Assembly: GCF_002994635.1 (NCBI RefSeq)
Contig: NZ_PVNL01000119.1
Coordinates: forward strand, 1 to 64,000
Direction: 5' to 3'
Length of the DNA: 64,000 bases
Origin: Enhygromyxa salina
GTDB taxonomy: Bacteria; Myxococcota_A; Polyangia; Nannocystales; Nannocystaceae
The translations under genes and the position numbers were made by a program. Shown in pieces: positions 1 through 7,802 of the stretch. The first letter of the stretch is position 1, and each line of letters begins with the position of its first letter. The notes below the pieces were generated by a model. It did no database searches and was not told where the DNA came from. It saw only the letters and a list, made by a program, of their open reading frames with translations.

Positions 1-1
1 G

Positions 2-214
2 AAAGGGGGGGTGGAGCCGGTGGACGAGAATCGACTTGATTTCAAAGACTATCGGACGCCGGGGAATGTAGTGCTCTCGATCGGAGGCGCGGCATTGATA
101 GCGGGCGTGGTGATGATTGCGGTCGACGTGAGCAAGCGGAAGAAGGCGCGGACGAAGGGGCACTCGAGTGCAAAAGCGCGAGTGGAGCCACGGGGGGTGG
201 GGTTTGCGTTCTGA
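2..214 (+). CDS. C-terminal part of a hairpin-membrane surface protein (5' end outside window)
   Basis: The frame is open to the left edge, so only about the last 70 residues are visible. They contain a D-Y-R-x-x-G motif, one hydrophobic helix (roughly GNVVLSIGGAALIAGVVMIA), a basic stretch KRKKARTK and a C-terminus ending G-F-A-F. The same order (D-Y/H-x-x-x-G, helix, V/L-D, basic residues, terminal phenylalanine) occurs in the proteins at 37190-38041, 42740-43588 and 50850-51863, so I read it as a fourth member of that family. As in the other clusters, it sits directly before a cysteine-rich lipoprotein on the same strand. A GTG at position 11 could be an internal start but is not needed. 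Function unknown. Confidence 0.6.
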   Translation, partial: KGGVEPVDENRLDFKDYRTPGNVVLSIGGAALIAGVVMIAVDVSKRKKARTKGHSSAKARVEPRGVGFAF

Positions 215-345
215 ATTCTGTCGCTGACGGAATGACGTTTTACGCCGTGGTGCTCTAGTCTCGGCGTTGGTTGGTCAGAGGCGTCGCCGCCCGGCGTACT
301 GGTCTCGATTGACGACTTGACGAACACTGCGTGGCTGCGGACAAT

Positions 346-1889
346 ATGGTGGTGAGTAACCGTCTCGTGGTCACCCTCGTCGCCGGCTTCAGCATTGGGG
401 CGGCGCTCCCGTCGTTGCAAGGTTGCTCGGTGCCAAACGCCGAACACTGCGTCAACAACGGGGGTGATGAGTACTGCGCGCAGCAGCACTCGGACTGGGC
501 GGAGGCGTACTGCTCGGATAATAGCTGCCTGGCTGCGGATGAGAAGACTGAGGATGGGTGCACCGAGGTTATTCCGCAGGGGTGCTGGTACTGCGACGGT
601 CGGGACGAGCCCGAGTGTAGCGGGATGGCTGAAGGCGACGGGGATGGAGACGGGGACGGGGATGGGGATCCGCCTGGGGATGGTGATGGCGAAGGGGACG
701 GCGATGGTGATGGGGACGGGGATACTTCGTGCATGGGGGATGAGGATTGCACCGCGCCGATGATGCCATTTTGTGATCTCGACAATGGTGTCTGCGTGGG
801 TTGCGACGAAACTGCGGATCCCGATGGTTCGTGCGCGGGGGCTGATCCTAACATGCCAGTGTGCGAGGGGGCGGCGTGCGTGCAGTGTACAGCAGATGTT
901 CAGAGCGCCTGCACGGGGACAACACCGATCTGTGACGTGGCTGGCAACGTATGTGTTGGGTGTGTCGATCACGAACAATGCTCCGATAGCGCATGCAATT
1001 TCGCTGAGGGCAATTGTTTTGATCCTGCAAATATTCTGCATGTCGACGGAAATAATGGAGTGATATGCGGCGCAGCGGACGGTAGTGAAGCGCTGCCATA
1101 TTGTACGGTCGGGGCCGCGATTGTGAATGCACCGAATGAGTCGGTGATCGTAATCCATGAGCTGATTGGAGAGGCCGCCTATCAAGAAGATACCACAGTG
1201 ACAGGGACATTGGCGATGTTCGCGGCTGTCGGTGATGCGCCGATTCTTCGAGGCTTCAACGGTAATCCAGCTGTTACGGTGGCCGTGGCGGGTACGTTGT
1301 TCATGCGCGGGATACAGATCTCGCTCTCCACTGCTCCTGGATTCCGTGTGAACGGGGGGGCGGCGTGGGTCGAGAGTTCACGGATCGTGAACAATCCCGG
1401 TGGGGGGTGGTCGTTGCTGGCGGCGGTTCACTGACCCTCGAGAACTGCTTCGTTGGGGGTAACGTGACGGACGTTGACGCGGTGAGCGTTGTGGATGGTG
1501 AAGTGAGTATTGTATACTCGACTCTTGCTGGCGGTGCGGCGGCATCGGCGGCACTCGTTTGTGCCGACGGGAGTGGTGTGAATCTTCGTAATAGCCTTCT
1601 GGTGTCGAGGCAGCCTGAAGATGAAATGTCTTGTCCGAATGTGACTGCTACCGACAACGCGCTTGAAATGATCATCCCTGGGAACACATCTCTGGGGGAG
1701 ATGCCTGACACGTCGTGGTTTGCCGGCTACGCGCAGGCTGACTTCCACCTCAACCCCGCGATGTATCCGCCAAGTATTGAGACTGCTGCAAGTTGGATGA
1801 GCGGTGACCCTGGCAACGATATTGATGGCCACTCTCGCCCAGGAAATGACGGTACCCCCGATTTTGCTGGTGCGGACTTGGTGCCCTGA
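346..1889 (+). pseudogene. Cysteine-rich parallel beta-helix lipoprotein, interrupted by a 1-nt deletion
   Basis: The N-terminus has a signal peptide ending in a lipobox (L-Q-G-C, Cys at residue 27 from the ATG at 346; an in-frame GTG lies at 331). Next come a cysteine-rich module, a Gly-Asp repeat linker, more Cys pairs (SDNSC, CVGC) and a right-handed beta-helix region. The frame stops at 1434, and the rest of the protein continues in another frame to 1889, ending D-F-A-G-A-D-L-V-P like its paralogues. Adding one G to the six-G run at 1402-1407 restores N-P-G-G-G-V-V-V-A-G-G-G-S-L, matching the intact copies at 39599-41158 and 41195-42721, and gives 514 residues against 519 and 508. It may be a real pseudogene, a phase-variable tract or a sequencing error. 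Probably surface-exposed. Confidence 0.7.
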
Positions 1890-2109
1890 TCGGCTGTTCG
1901 CGCGAAATGAGTGCCCCTGAACGCCGCGCAGGTTAGGCTGCGGGAGAATAGGTGACGCAGAGTCTGGACCTCGCTGGCGCCGATGTCGATGACCCGGGTA
2001 CCGAGGCCCGTGTGGGCTCTCAAGCGACCTGTCGCAGGCTCCCATACCCGGTGAGCAGCCACACACCCCCTACGCTCACCCAACACCACCAGTCAGGTAC
2101 ACGACCCCC

Positions 2110-2745
2110 ATGCGCCCCACCAACTTCCTGCTCGCCCTCAGCCTGCTCGCCTGCGAGGGCACCCCGCCCGCAGCCGAACAGCCCGAGCGCGTCACCCCGA
2201 CCACCGCATCGCCGGCTGCCAACCAGGCCACACCAACACCCGCTCCGAACGACGTCGTACTCAACCAACAGGTCAAGCTCCTAGACCTAGACGGCACCAC
2301 CAAGAACCTGACCGACTACCGCGGCAAAGCCCTGCTCGTCGTCAACACAGCCTCGGAGTGCGGCTTCACCCCCCAGTACGCAGAACTCCAAGAACTCTAC
2401 GGCAAGTACAAAGACCGAGGATTCGAGGTCATCGCGTTCCCATCCAACGACTTCGGCGGACAAGAGCCGGGCACGCCCGAGCAGATCGACGCGTTCGTCC
2501 ACAGCGAGTACGCGGTCGAGTTCCCGATGTTCGAGAAGGTAATCACCAAGGGCGCCGACAAGGACCCGCTGTATCGCACGCTGACCGAGCAGACCGGGGA
2601 GGGCATCAAGGGCGAGATCGCCTGGAACTTCACCAAGTTCCTGGTCGATCCCCAGGGTCGCGTGGTTCGCCGGTTCGAGCCGCCGGTCACGCCGCTCGAC
2701 CCCACGTTGATCACGGCGCTCGAGCAAGTGCTGCCAGACGCGTGA
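2110..2745 (+). CDS. Glutathione peroxidase-family thiol peroxidase, lipoprotein
   Basis: This protein reduces peroxides with a cysteine. The family motifs are all present: peroxidatic Cys84 in A-S-E-C-G-F-T-P-Q-Y, Gln118 in F-P-S-N-D-F-G-G-Q-E-P-G, and Trp172/Asn173 in W-N-F-T-K-F, together the catalytic tetrad. Cys replaces selenocysteine, as is usual in bacteria. The N-terminus is a signal peptide with lipobox L-L-A-C (Cys15), followed by a Pro/Ala/Thr-rich tether to about residue 47, so the enzyme should be membrane-anchored outside the cytoplasm. That localisation is less common than the soluble BtuE type. It converges on the NYN gene with a 6-bp gap. The reductant (glutathione or thioredoxin-like) cannot be read from sequence. 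Confidence 0.92.
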   Translation: MRPTNFLLALSLLACEGTPPAAEQPERVTPTTASPAANQATPTPAPNDVVLNQQVKLLDLDGTTKNLTDYRGKALLVVNTASECGFTPQYAELQELYGKYKDRGFEVIAFPSNDFGGQEPGTPEQIDAFVHSEYAVEFPMFEKVITKGADKDPLYRTLTEQTGEGIKGEIAWNFTKFLVDPQGRVVRRFEPPVTPLDPTLITALEQVLPDA

Positions 2746-2751
2746 GCCCGG

Positions 2752-4143
2752 TCAGCGCCCGCGATGCTGCTGCGAGCGTCGGTACTCTTCGACGCGCTCG
2801 ATCAGCTCCGCGGCGCGCTCGTCGTCGATCTCGAGCAGCGCGCACAGCCGGGCGCGCGCGTCCTCGGGCTCGTGCGGCAGCAGCTCGTAGACCTTGTAGA
2901 CCAAGCTCTGCTCGACCCGCAGGCGCAGGCGGTCGAGCTCGCGGTAGTCGGACTTGAGCCGGAGCCCGCGCTCGAGGTGATCGAGGCCGCGGTCGGGCGG
3001 GTTGATGTCGAACACCCACGACTGATAGAGCGCCCACAGGTAGCGACGCACGGTCGAGTGCTCGAGTTCGTCGTTGGAGCTGGTGGCGGCGCGCTCTTCG
3101 AGCCGCTCGAGGATCCTGGCCTGGCTGCGGAATTCGTCGCCGGTCGGCAGCTCGGCATGAATGAACTCGAGGATCGCGTGGCGTCGGTGCAGCTCGAGGT
3201 GCAGACCCGTGCGAGCGAGCCGAGCCCGGGCGCGGCTCAAGAACGCCTCGGGGGTGGGCTCCCACGGGCGCACGGGCGGCGGCGTGACCACGGCGCCGCT
3301 CGGAGGCGTGTCGGATTGGTCGTGCGGACCGATGGGGTCGGGGCTGTGCATGGCCCCGGGCTCGGCGGGAAATACCCGGATGTCGCGGCTGTGGGCGTCG
3401 GTGGCGTACTCGATGCGGACGATCTCGGGCATGGCCTCGAGCAGCTTCGAGAACTTGAGGAACCCGAATTGTGTCTCGTCGAACCCAGGGTCGATGCGGT
3501 TGCGGATCATGGGCTTGAGCGTGGCCCCCAGGATGCCGCCCGCGCCGACCTCTTCAGCGAGCAGCAGCCGCATGTGCTCCTTGAACACGGCCAGATCGCG
3601 GATCTCAACGGCGCTGCGCGGCGTCTCGCGCTGTTCTTCCGGGCCCCAGGTCCGCCACAGATCCCGGTAGTAGACGAAGCGATCACACAGGTTGGGGAGG
3701 TCGCGCGAGGCCGACTCGCGGACCGAGACGCCAATGATGCGATGGCCGTGTTCGCGCACGACCCGCAGCAACGGGAGAAAGTCCCGGTCGCCGCTGATCA
3801 GCACGAAGGTGTCGAACTCGCGCTCGTACAGAGCCCTGACCGCGTCGACAGCCAGGGCGACGTCGACCGAGTTCTTGATCTCCGAGCCGTGGCGCCGACC
3901 AAACACGTGCACGGTCTCGATCCCCTGCACGTAGAGATCTTGCTGGTGCTGGCGGACGCCGGGGCTGCGCCAGTCGGCGTAGGCGCGGGCGAGCACCAGC
4001 CGGCCTTCGTCGCGCACGAACCGAACCACGCGCTGGATGTCGACGTCGAGTTCGTGTTCGCCGTCGATGGTCGTGTTGTTGTTCTCGACCCCGTAGACCA
4101 GGTTCTCGAAGTCGATGAACATCGCAACGCGATCGCTAGGCAT
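2752..4143 (-). CDS. NYN-domain putative ribonuclease with OST-HTH/LOTUS domain
   Basis: Residues 1-155 form a NYN (PIN-like, LabA/DUF88) nuclease domain. The acidic residues expected to bind metal are visible: Asp11 in M-F-I-D-F-E-N, Asp94/Asp100 in N-S-V-D-V-A-L-A-V-D, and Asp119/Asp121 in S-G-D-R-D-F. A second domain at about 180-260 (L-K-P-M-I-R, then F-L-K-F-S-K-L-L-E) resembles the OST-HTH/LOTUS RNA-binding fold, as in MARF1-like proteins. The C-terminal 150 residues are charged and helical, without a fold I recognise. The likely role is RNA processing or decay, as inferred from the family. The gene stands alone, separated from the upstream acyl-CoA synthetase gene by 86 bp. The start is the ATG directly before M-F-I-D-F-E-N. 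Confidence 0.85.
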   Translation of the reverse strand: MPSDRVAMFIDFENLVYGVENNNTTIDGEHELDVDIQRVVRFVRDEGRLVLARAYADWRSPGVRQHQQDLYVQGIETVHVFGRRHGSEIKNSVDVALAVDAVRALYEREFDTFVLISGDRDFLPLLRVVREHGHRIIGVSVRESASRDLPNLCDRFVYYRDLWRTWGPEEQRETPRSAVEIRDLAVFKEHMRLLLAEEVGAGGILGATLKPMIRNRIDPGFDETQFGFLKFSKLLEAMPEIVRIEYATDAHSRDIRVFPAEPGAMHSPDPIGPHDQSDTPPSGAVVTPPPVRPWEPTPEAFLSRARARLARTGLHLELHRRHAILEFIHAELPTGDEFRSQARILERLEERAATSSNDELEHSTVRRYLWALYQSWVFDINPPDRGLDHLERGLRLKSDYRELDRLRLRVEQSLVYKVYELLPHEPEDARARLCALLEIDDERAAELIERVEEYRRSQQHRGR

Positions 4144-4229
4144 GGCTGAGATATCTATACCTCAGTCGTGCCAGGCTCGCATCGTGCTAGTTCCGCTCGC
4201 GGCCTGACTCGAGACCGCTGTTGGCGCGA

Positions 4230-6023
4230 TCAGGCGTAGAACGAGGCGATCTCGCTCTTGTACTTCTCGTTGATCGCCTTGCGCTTGATCTTCATCGTTG
4301 GGGTCATCTCGCCGCCCTCGATCGTCAAGTCGCGGGGGAGGATCTTGATCTTCTTGATGGTCTGAACCCGCGCGAGCTCGGCGTTGACCAGCTGCAGCGA
4401 GCCCATGATGAAGTCCTGCAGCTTGGGATCTTGCGTGAGCTCCTCGAGGGTCTCGCTGGTGCTGCCGGTCTGCTTGATCAGCTCGTCGAACTTGTCCTCG
4501 TCGATCGTGAGCAGCGCGGACAAGAACGGCATGCGATCACCCACGACCACGGCCTGGCTGATCCACGCGATGTTCTTGAGCTTGCCCTCGATCATCTGTG
4601 GGGCGATGTTCTCGCCGCCAGCGGTGATCAAGAGGTCTTTCTTGCGGTCGGTGATGCGGTAGAAATCACCGGATTTCTCCCCGATGTCCCCGGAGTGCAG
4701 CCAGCCGTCGGCGTCGAGGGTCTCGGCGGTCGCCTCGGGGTTCTTGTAGTAGCCCTTGAACACGTTGCGGCCGCGCATGCACAGCTCGCCGTCTTCGGCG
4801 ACCTTCAGCTCGGCGCCCGGGAGCGCCCAGCCAACCCAGCCGACCCGAAACTTGTTGGGCGTCGACATGCTCGCGGGCCCGGTGCACTCGCTCATGCCAT
4901 AGACCTCGTTGATCAAGACCCCCAAGCTGGCGAAGAAGTCGAGCGTCTCCTTCGAGATCGGCGCGGCGGAGGTGATGTTGAAGATGCTGCGATCGAGGCC
5001 GAGCCGCTGCCTGACCTTGGAGAACACCAGCTTGTCGGCGATTCCATACGCGAGCGGCGGGGCCTCGCCGCGCTGACGGTTTTCGATCGCCTGAGCCCCG
5101 ACCTTGCGGGCCCACTTGGCGATCGCCTTCTTGAGCCCGGTGTTCTGGGCGCCCGCGGTCATCATCTTGGCCTGGATCTTCTCCCACACGCGCGGCACAC
5201 CCAGGAACACGCGCGGTCGGACCTCGCCCAGGTTCTCGCCGAGCTTCTCGAAGCTCTCGGCGAAGCTGGTGCACAGGCCCTTTTGCATGGGCACGAAGAA
5301 GGTGACGACCTGCTCGGCGATGTGCGACAGCGGCAGGTAGCTGATCATCATCGCGCCGACCTCGACGTCGAGCACCGAGGCGGCCGAGGCCGAGGTCCAC
5401 GTCACGTTGTCGTGGCTGAGCATCACGCCCTTGGGCTCGCCGGTCGTGCCTGAGGTGTAGATCAGCGTGCAAATGTCGTCGGGTGTCTGCGCGGCGATGC
5501 GCTCTTCGAGCTTGGCGTCAGCGAGCGCGTCACCTTGCTCGAGCATCTGCGCCCATGAGTGGACCCCCGCGTCCTCGTGTTCGCCGCGCATCAGCACGAT
5601 CGCCTTGAGCTCGGGCAGCTCCTCTCGGACCTCCAAGAACTTGGCGAGCTGCTCGTGGTCCTCGACGATCGCGATGTTGGAGTCGCTGTGGCCCGCGATG
5701 TACTGGCACTGCGCTGGCGAGTTGGTGGTGTAGATACCAACCGGGACGCCGCCCGCATGGATCGCCCCGAGATCGCCGATCAGCCAGCGCTTGCAGTTGA
5801 AGCCGATGATCGACACGCCCTTGCCAGGCTCGAGGCCCAGCGCGATCAGACCCTTGGCCGCGCGGCGGACCTCGGCGCGGTAGTTGGTCCAGGTCGTGTC
5901 CTGCCAGACCCCCGAGCTGGACTTGGCGCGCAGCGCTGGGGCAGAACCGAACGACTCGGCCGCCGTGTCCAGCAGCTGCATGACCGTCTGAGGGGGTCGA
6001 TCCCGGATCGCGGCGTCACTCAT
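4230..6023 (-). CDS. Long-chain fatty acid--CoA ligase (FadD/FAA1 type AMP-forming synthetase)
   Basis: Activates fatty acids to acyl-AMP and then acyl-CoA. The AMP-binding signature Y-T-S-G-T-T-G-E-P-K-G-V is complete. So are Y-G-M-S-E-C-T-G-P (acyl/adenine pocket), W-L-H-S-G-D (ribose-binding Asp) and the hinge D-R-K-K-D-L-L-I-T. The C-terminal T-P-T-M-K-I-K-R lysine motif of long-chain enzymes is also present, and the length (597 aa) is normal. I prefer the ATG at 6023, which has an AGGGG sequence about 8 nt upstream, over the GTG at 6041. No fatty-acid oxidation genes adjoin it, so a catabolic or lipid-synthesis role cannot be assigned from context. Confidence 0.93.
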   Translation of the reverse strand: MSDAAIRDRPPQTVMQLLDTAAESFGSAPALRAKSSSGVWQDTTWTNYRAEVRRAAKGLIALGLEPGKGVSIIGFNCKRWLIGDLGAIHAGGVPVGIYTTNSPAQCQYIAGHSDSNIAIVEDHEQLAKFLEVREELPELKAIVLMRGEHEDAGVHSWAQMLEQGDALADAKLEERIAAQTPDDICTLIYTSGTTGEPKGVMLSHDNVTWTSASAASVLDVEVGAMMISYLPLSHIAEQVVTFFVPMQKGLCTSFAESFEKLGENLGEVRPRVFLGVPRVWEKIQAKMMTAGAQNTGLKKAIAKWARKVGAQAIENRQRGEAPPLAYGIADKLVFSKVRQRLGLDRSIFNITSAAPISKETLDFFASLGVLINEVYGMSECTGPASMSTPNKFRVGWVGWALPGAELKVAEDGELCMRGRNVFKGYYKNPEATAETLDADGWLHSGDIGEKSGDFYRITDRKKDLLITAGGENIAPQMIEGKLKNIAWISQAVVVGDRMPFLSALLTIDEDKFDELIKQTGSTSETLEELTQDPKLQDFIMGSLQLVNAELARVQTIKKIKILPRDLTIEGGEMTPTMKIKRKAINEKYKSEIASFYA

Positions 6024-6074
6024 CGCCGAAACCCCTACCACGAAATCCGGGTCGACAGGAGCCCCGGCGTGGAC

Positions 6075-6617
6075 TCAGCTAGCGAAGAACCGAGTCATCG
6101 TCGTGCTGATGTTGTCGAGCGTATCGGCACCCCAGGCTGCGCCCGTGATGGTGCGACCCGTGGACTGGCCGTCGGCGTCGAGCTCGTAGAACACGGGGAC
6201 CGAGACAGCCCGCAGCTCCTTGGTGCGCGGGTCATTGACGAAGTCGTCGAGCTCGGCGCGGATCAGGTAGACCCCCGCGAGCGCGGCCTGCAGGCGTGGC
6301 TGGTCCAGGAGCTCGCCGAACATGCGCGAGGGCGGACACCAGCGCGCGCCGAACTCCAAGAACGGACGCAGGCGGTGAGCCTCGGCTGTGTTCGCGTGCT
6401 CGCGCAGCAGGGATCCGAGCGGGGTGCCGGCGCGCAAGTGCACGACCACGTGGGAGCTGGCGGATCGCGGGGCGGCGATCTGCTGAGGTGGCGTGCCCGG
6501 GGACGCGCCGGAGCTCAGTTGCTGGGCGCGGGGGCGGGTGACCAGCCAAAACAGCAGCGAGCCGAACCCAAACACGATGAGCAGACCCGCGATCCCGAGC
6601 ACGAAGATGCTCACCAT
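6075..6617 (-). CDS. Membrane-anchored thioredoxin-like protein with a single active-site cysteine
   Basis: A 180-residue protein. It has one N-terminal membrane helix (about residues 4-26, I-F-V-L-G-I-A-G-L-L-I-V-F), a Ser/Pro-rich linker and a thioredoxin-like domain from about residue 57. The redox motif is W-C-P-P-S (93-97) where thioredoxins have W-C-x-x-C, so the resolving cysteine is missing. The downstream V-P-V-F-Y-E-L cis-proline motif is kept. It may act as a single-cysteine reductase, isomerase or binding protein, possibly in the periplasm. The ATG lies inside the end of hemB (7-nt overlap), so the two genes are almost certainly cotranscribed and translationally coupled. Confidence 0.72.
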   Translation of the reverse strand: MVSIFVLGIAGLLIVFGFGSLLFWLVTRPRAQQLSSGASPGTPPQQIAAPRSASSHVVVHLRAGTPLGSLLREHANTAEAHRLRPFLEFGARWCPPSRMFGELLDQPRLQAALAGVYLIRAELDDFVNDPRTKELRAVSVPVFYELDADGQSTGRTITGAAWGADTLDNISTTMTRFFAS

Positions 6618-7609
6618 GGCCGACCCTCGCGCAGCCAGGTCGCGGCCTCCGGGGCGAAGTAGCTCAGGATCACGTCGGCGCCGGCCCGGCGGATCGCTAT
6701 CAAGGACTCGAGCACGGCTTTGCGCTCGTCGAGCCAGCCGCGCTCGCACGCGGCCTTGAGCATCGCGTACTCGCCGCTGACCTGATACGCGGCGAGCGGC
6801 AGCGGGGTGGCCTCGCGGACCGCTCGGATCACATCCAGGTATGGACCGGCCGGCTTGACCATGACCATGTCGGCGCCCTCGTCCTCGTCCAGTTCGACCT
6901 CGCGCAGGGCCTCGCGAACGTTGGCCGGATCCATCTGGTAGGTCTTCTTGTCGCCGTGCTTGGGGGCCGAGTCGAGCGCCTCGCGGAACGGGCCGTAGTA
7001 GGCCGAGGCGTACTTGGCCGTGTACGCGAGGATCGAGACCTCGGTGAAGCTGGCGTCGTCGAGCGCCTCGCGGATCGCCCCCACGCGCCCGTCCATCATG
7101 TCCGAGGGCGAGATGATGTCCGCGCCCGCGCGCGCGTGACACAGCGCCTGCTCGACCAGGACCTCGACGGTGGCGTCGTTGAGGATCCGACCATCGGCGG
7201 CGACGATCCCATCGTGGCCATCGCTCGAGTAGGGATCGAGGGCGACGTCGGTGATGACCAGGAGCTCGGGCCAACGTTGCTTGAGCGCCCGGATCGTGCG
7301 CGGGATCAGGCCCTCGTCGTTGTGAGCCTCGCGCCCGTCGGCGCTCTTGAGTGACTCGTCGATCGCGGGGAACAGCACCAGCGCGCGCAGATCCAGGGCC
7401 ACCGCGCGCTCAGCTTCGCGCAGCAGGCCGTCGGGGCTCAGCCGCGAGCGGCCTGGCATCGAGGTGATCGGGATGTCGTCGCCGCCCTCGTGGATGAACA
7501 GCGGGTAGATGAAGTGCTCCGGTCCGAGCCAGGTCTCGCGGACGGCGTCGCGGATCGCCGCGCTCTTGCGGTTGCGGCGGGGTCGGGCGGTGAGGTCGAG
7601 GCGGGCCAT
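6611..7609 (-). CDS. hemB: Delta-aminolevulinic acid dehydratase (porphobilinogen synthase)
   Basis: Condenses two 5-aminolevulinate molecules to porphobilinogen in haem, corrin and sirohaem synthesis. The two active-site lysines are present: Lys199 in Y-T-A-K-Y-A-S and Schiff-base Lys252 in M-V-K-P-A-G-P-Y. The metal region (residues 120-134, T-D-V-A-L-D-P-Y-S-S-D-G-H-D-G) has Asp/Ser where zinc enzymes have three cysteines, which marks the magnesium-dependent, zinc-independent class. The length of 332 aa is typical. It is the first gene of a two-gene unit with the thioredoxin-like protein. Its 5' leader, divergent from a Ser/Thr kinase gene, holds an 8-bp hairpin at 7641-7660. Confidence 0.97.
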   Translation of the reverse strand: MARLDLTARPRRNRKSAAIRDAVRETWLGPEHFIYPLFIHEGGDDIPITSMPGRSRLSPDGLLREAERAVALDLRALVLFPAIDESLKSADGREAHNDEGLIPRTIRALKQRWPELLVITDVALDPYSSDGHDGIVAADGRILNDATVEVLVEQALCHARAGADIISPSDMMDGRVGAIREALDDASFTEVSILAYTAKYASAYYGPFREALDSAPKHGDKKTYQMDPANVREALREVELDEDEGADMVMVKPAGPYLDVIRAVREATPLPLAAYQVSGEYAMLKAACERGWLDERKAVLESLIAIRRAGADVILSYFAPEAATWLREGRPW

Positions 7610-7640
7610 GGCGGCCGAGCCTACGCTGTTTTTGTCAGCT

Positions 7641-7660
7641 CGGGCCAGGCTTCTGGCCCG
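7641..7660. other. Perfect 8-bp hairpin in the hemB/kinase divergent region
   Basis: CGGGCCAG and CTGGCCCG flank a 4-nt loop (GCTT). It lies 32 nt upstream of the hemB ATG. Neither side has a run of T, so it is not a clear intrinsic terminator. It could be a leader structure or simply chance in GC-rich DNA. Confidence 0.4.
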
Positions 7661-7802
7661 CTTGCGGACGGCGCGATAGTCAGGGGGGCTCGTTGGCAGC
7701 GGAGAGTGATATTGCGCTTATTGGTGATCGGTCATGGTCTGCTGATTTGCAACGGTCACCAACGCGGCGGACCAATGGCGCGTCGATCTGGTAATTTGTT
7801 CG

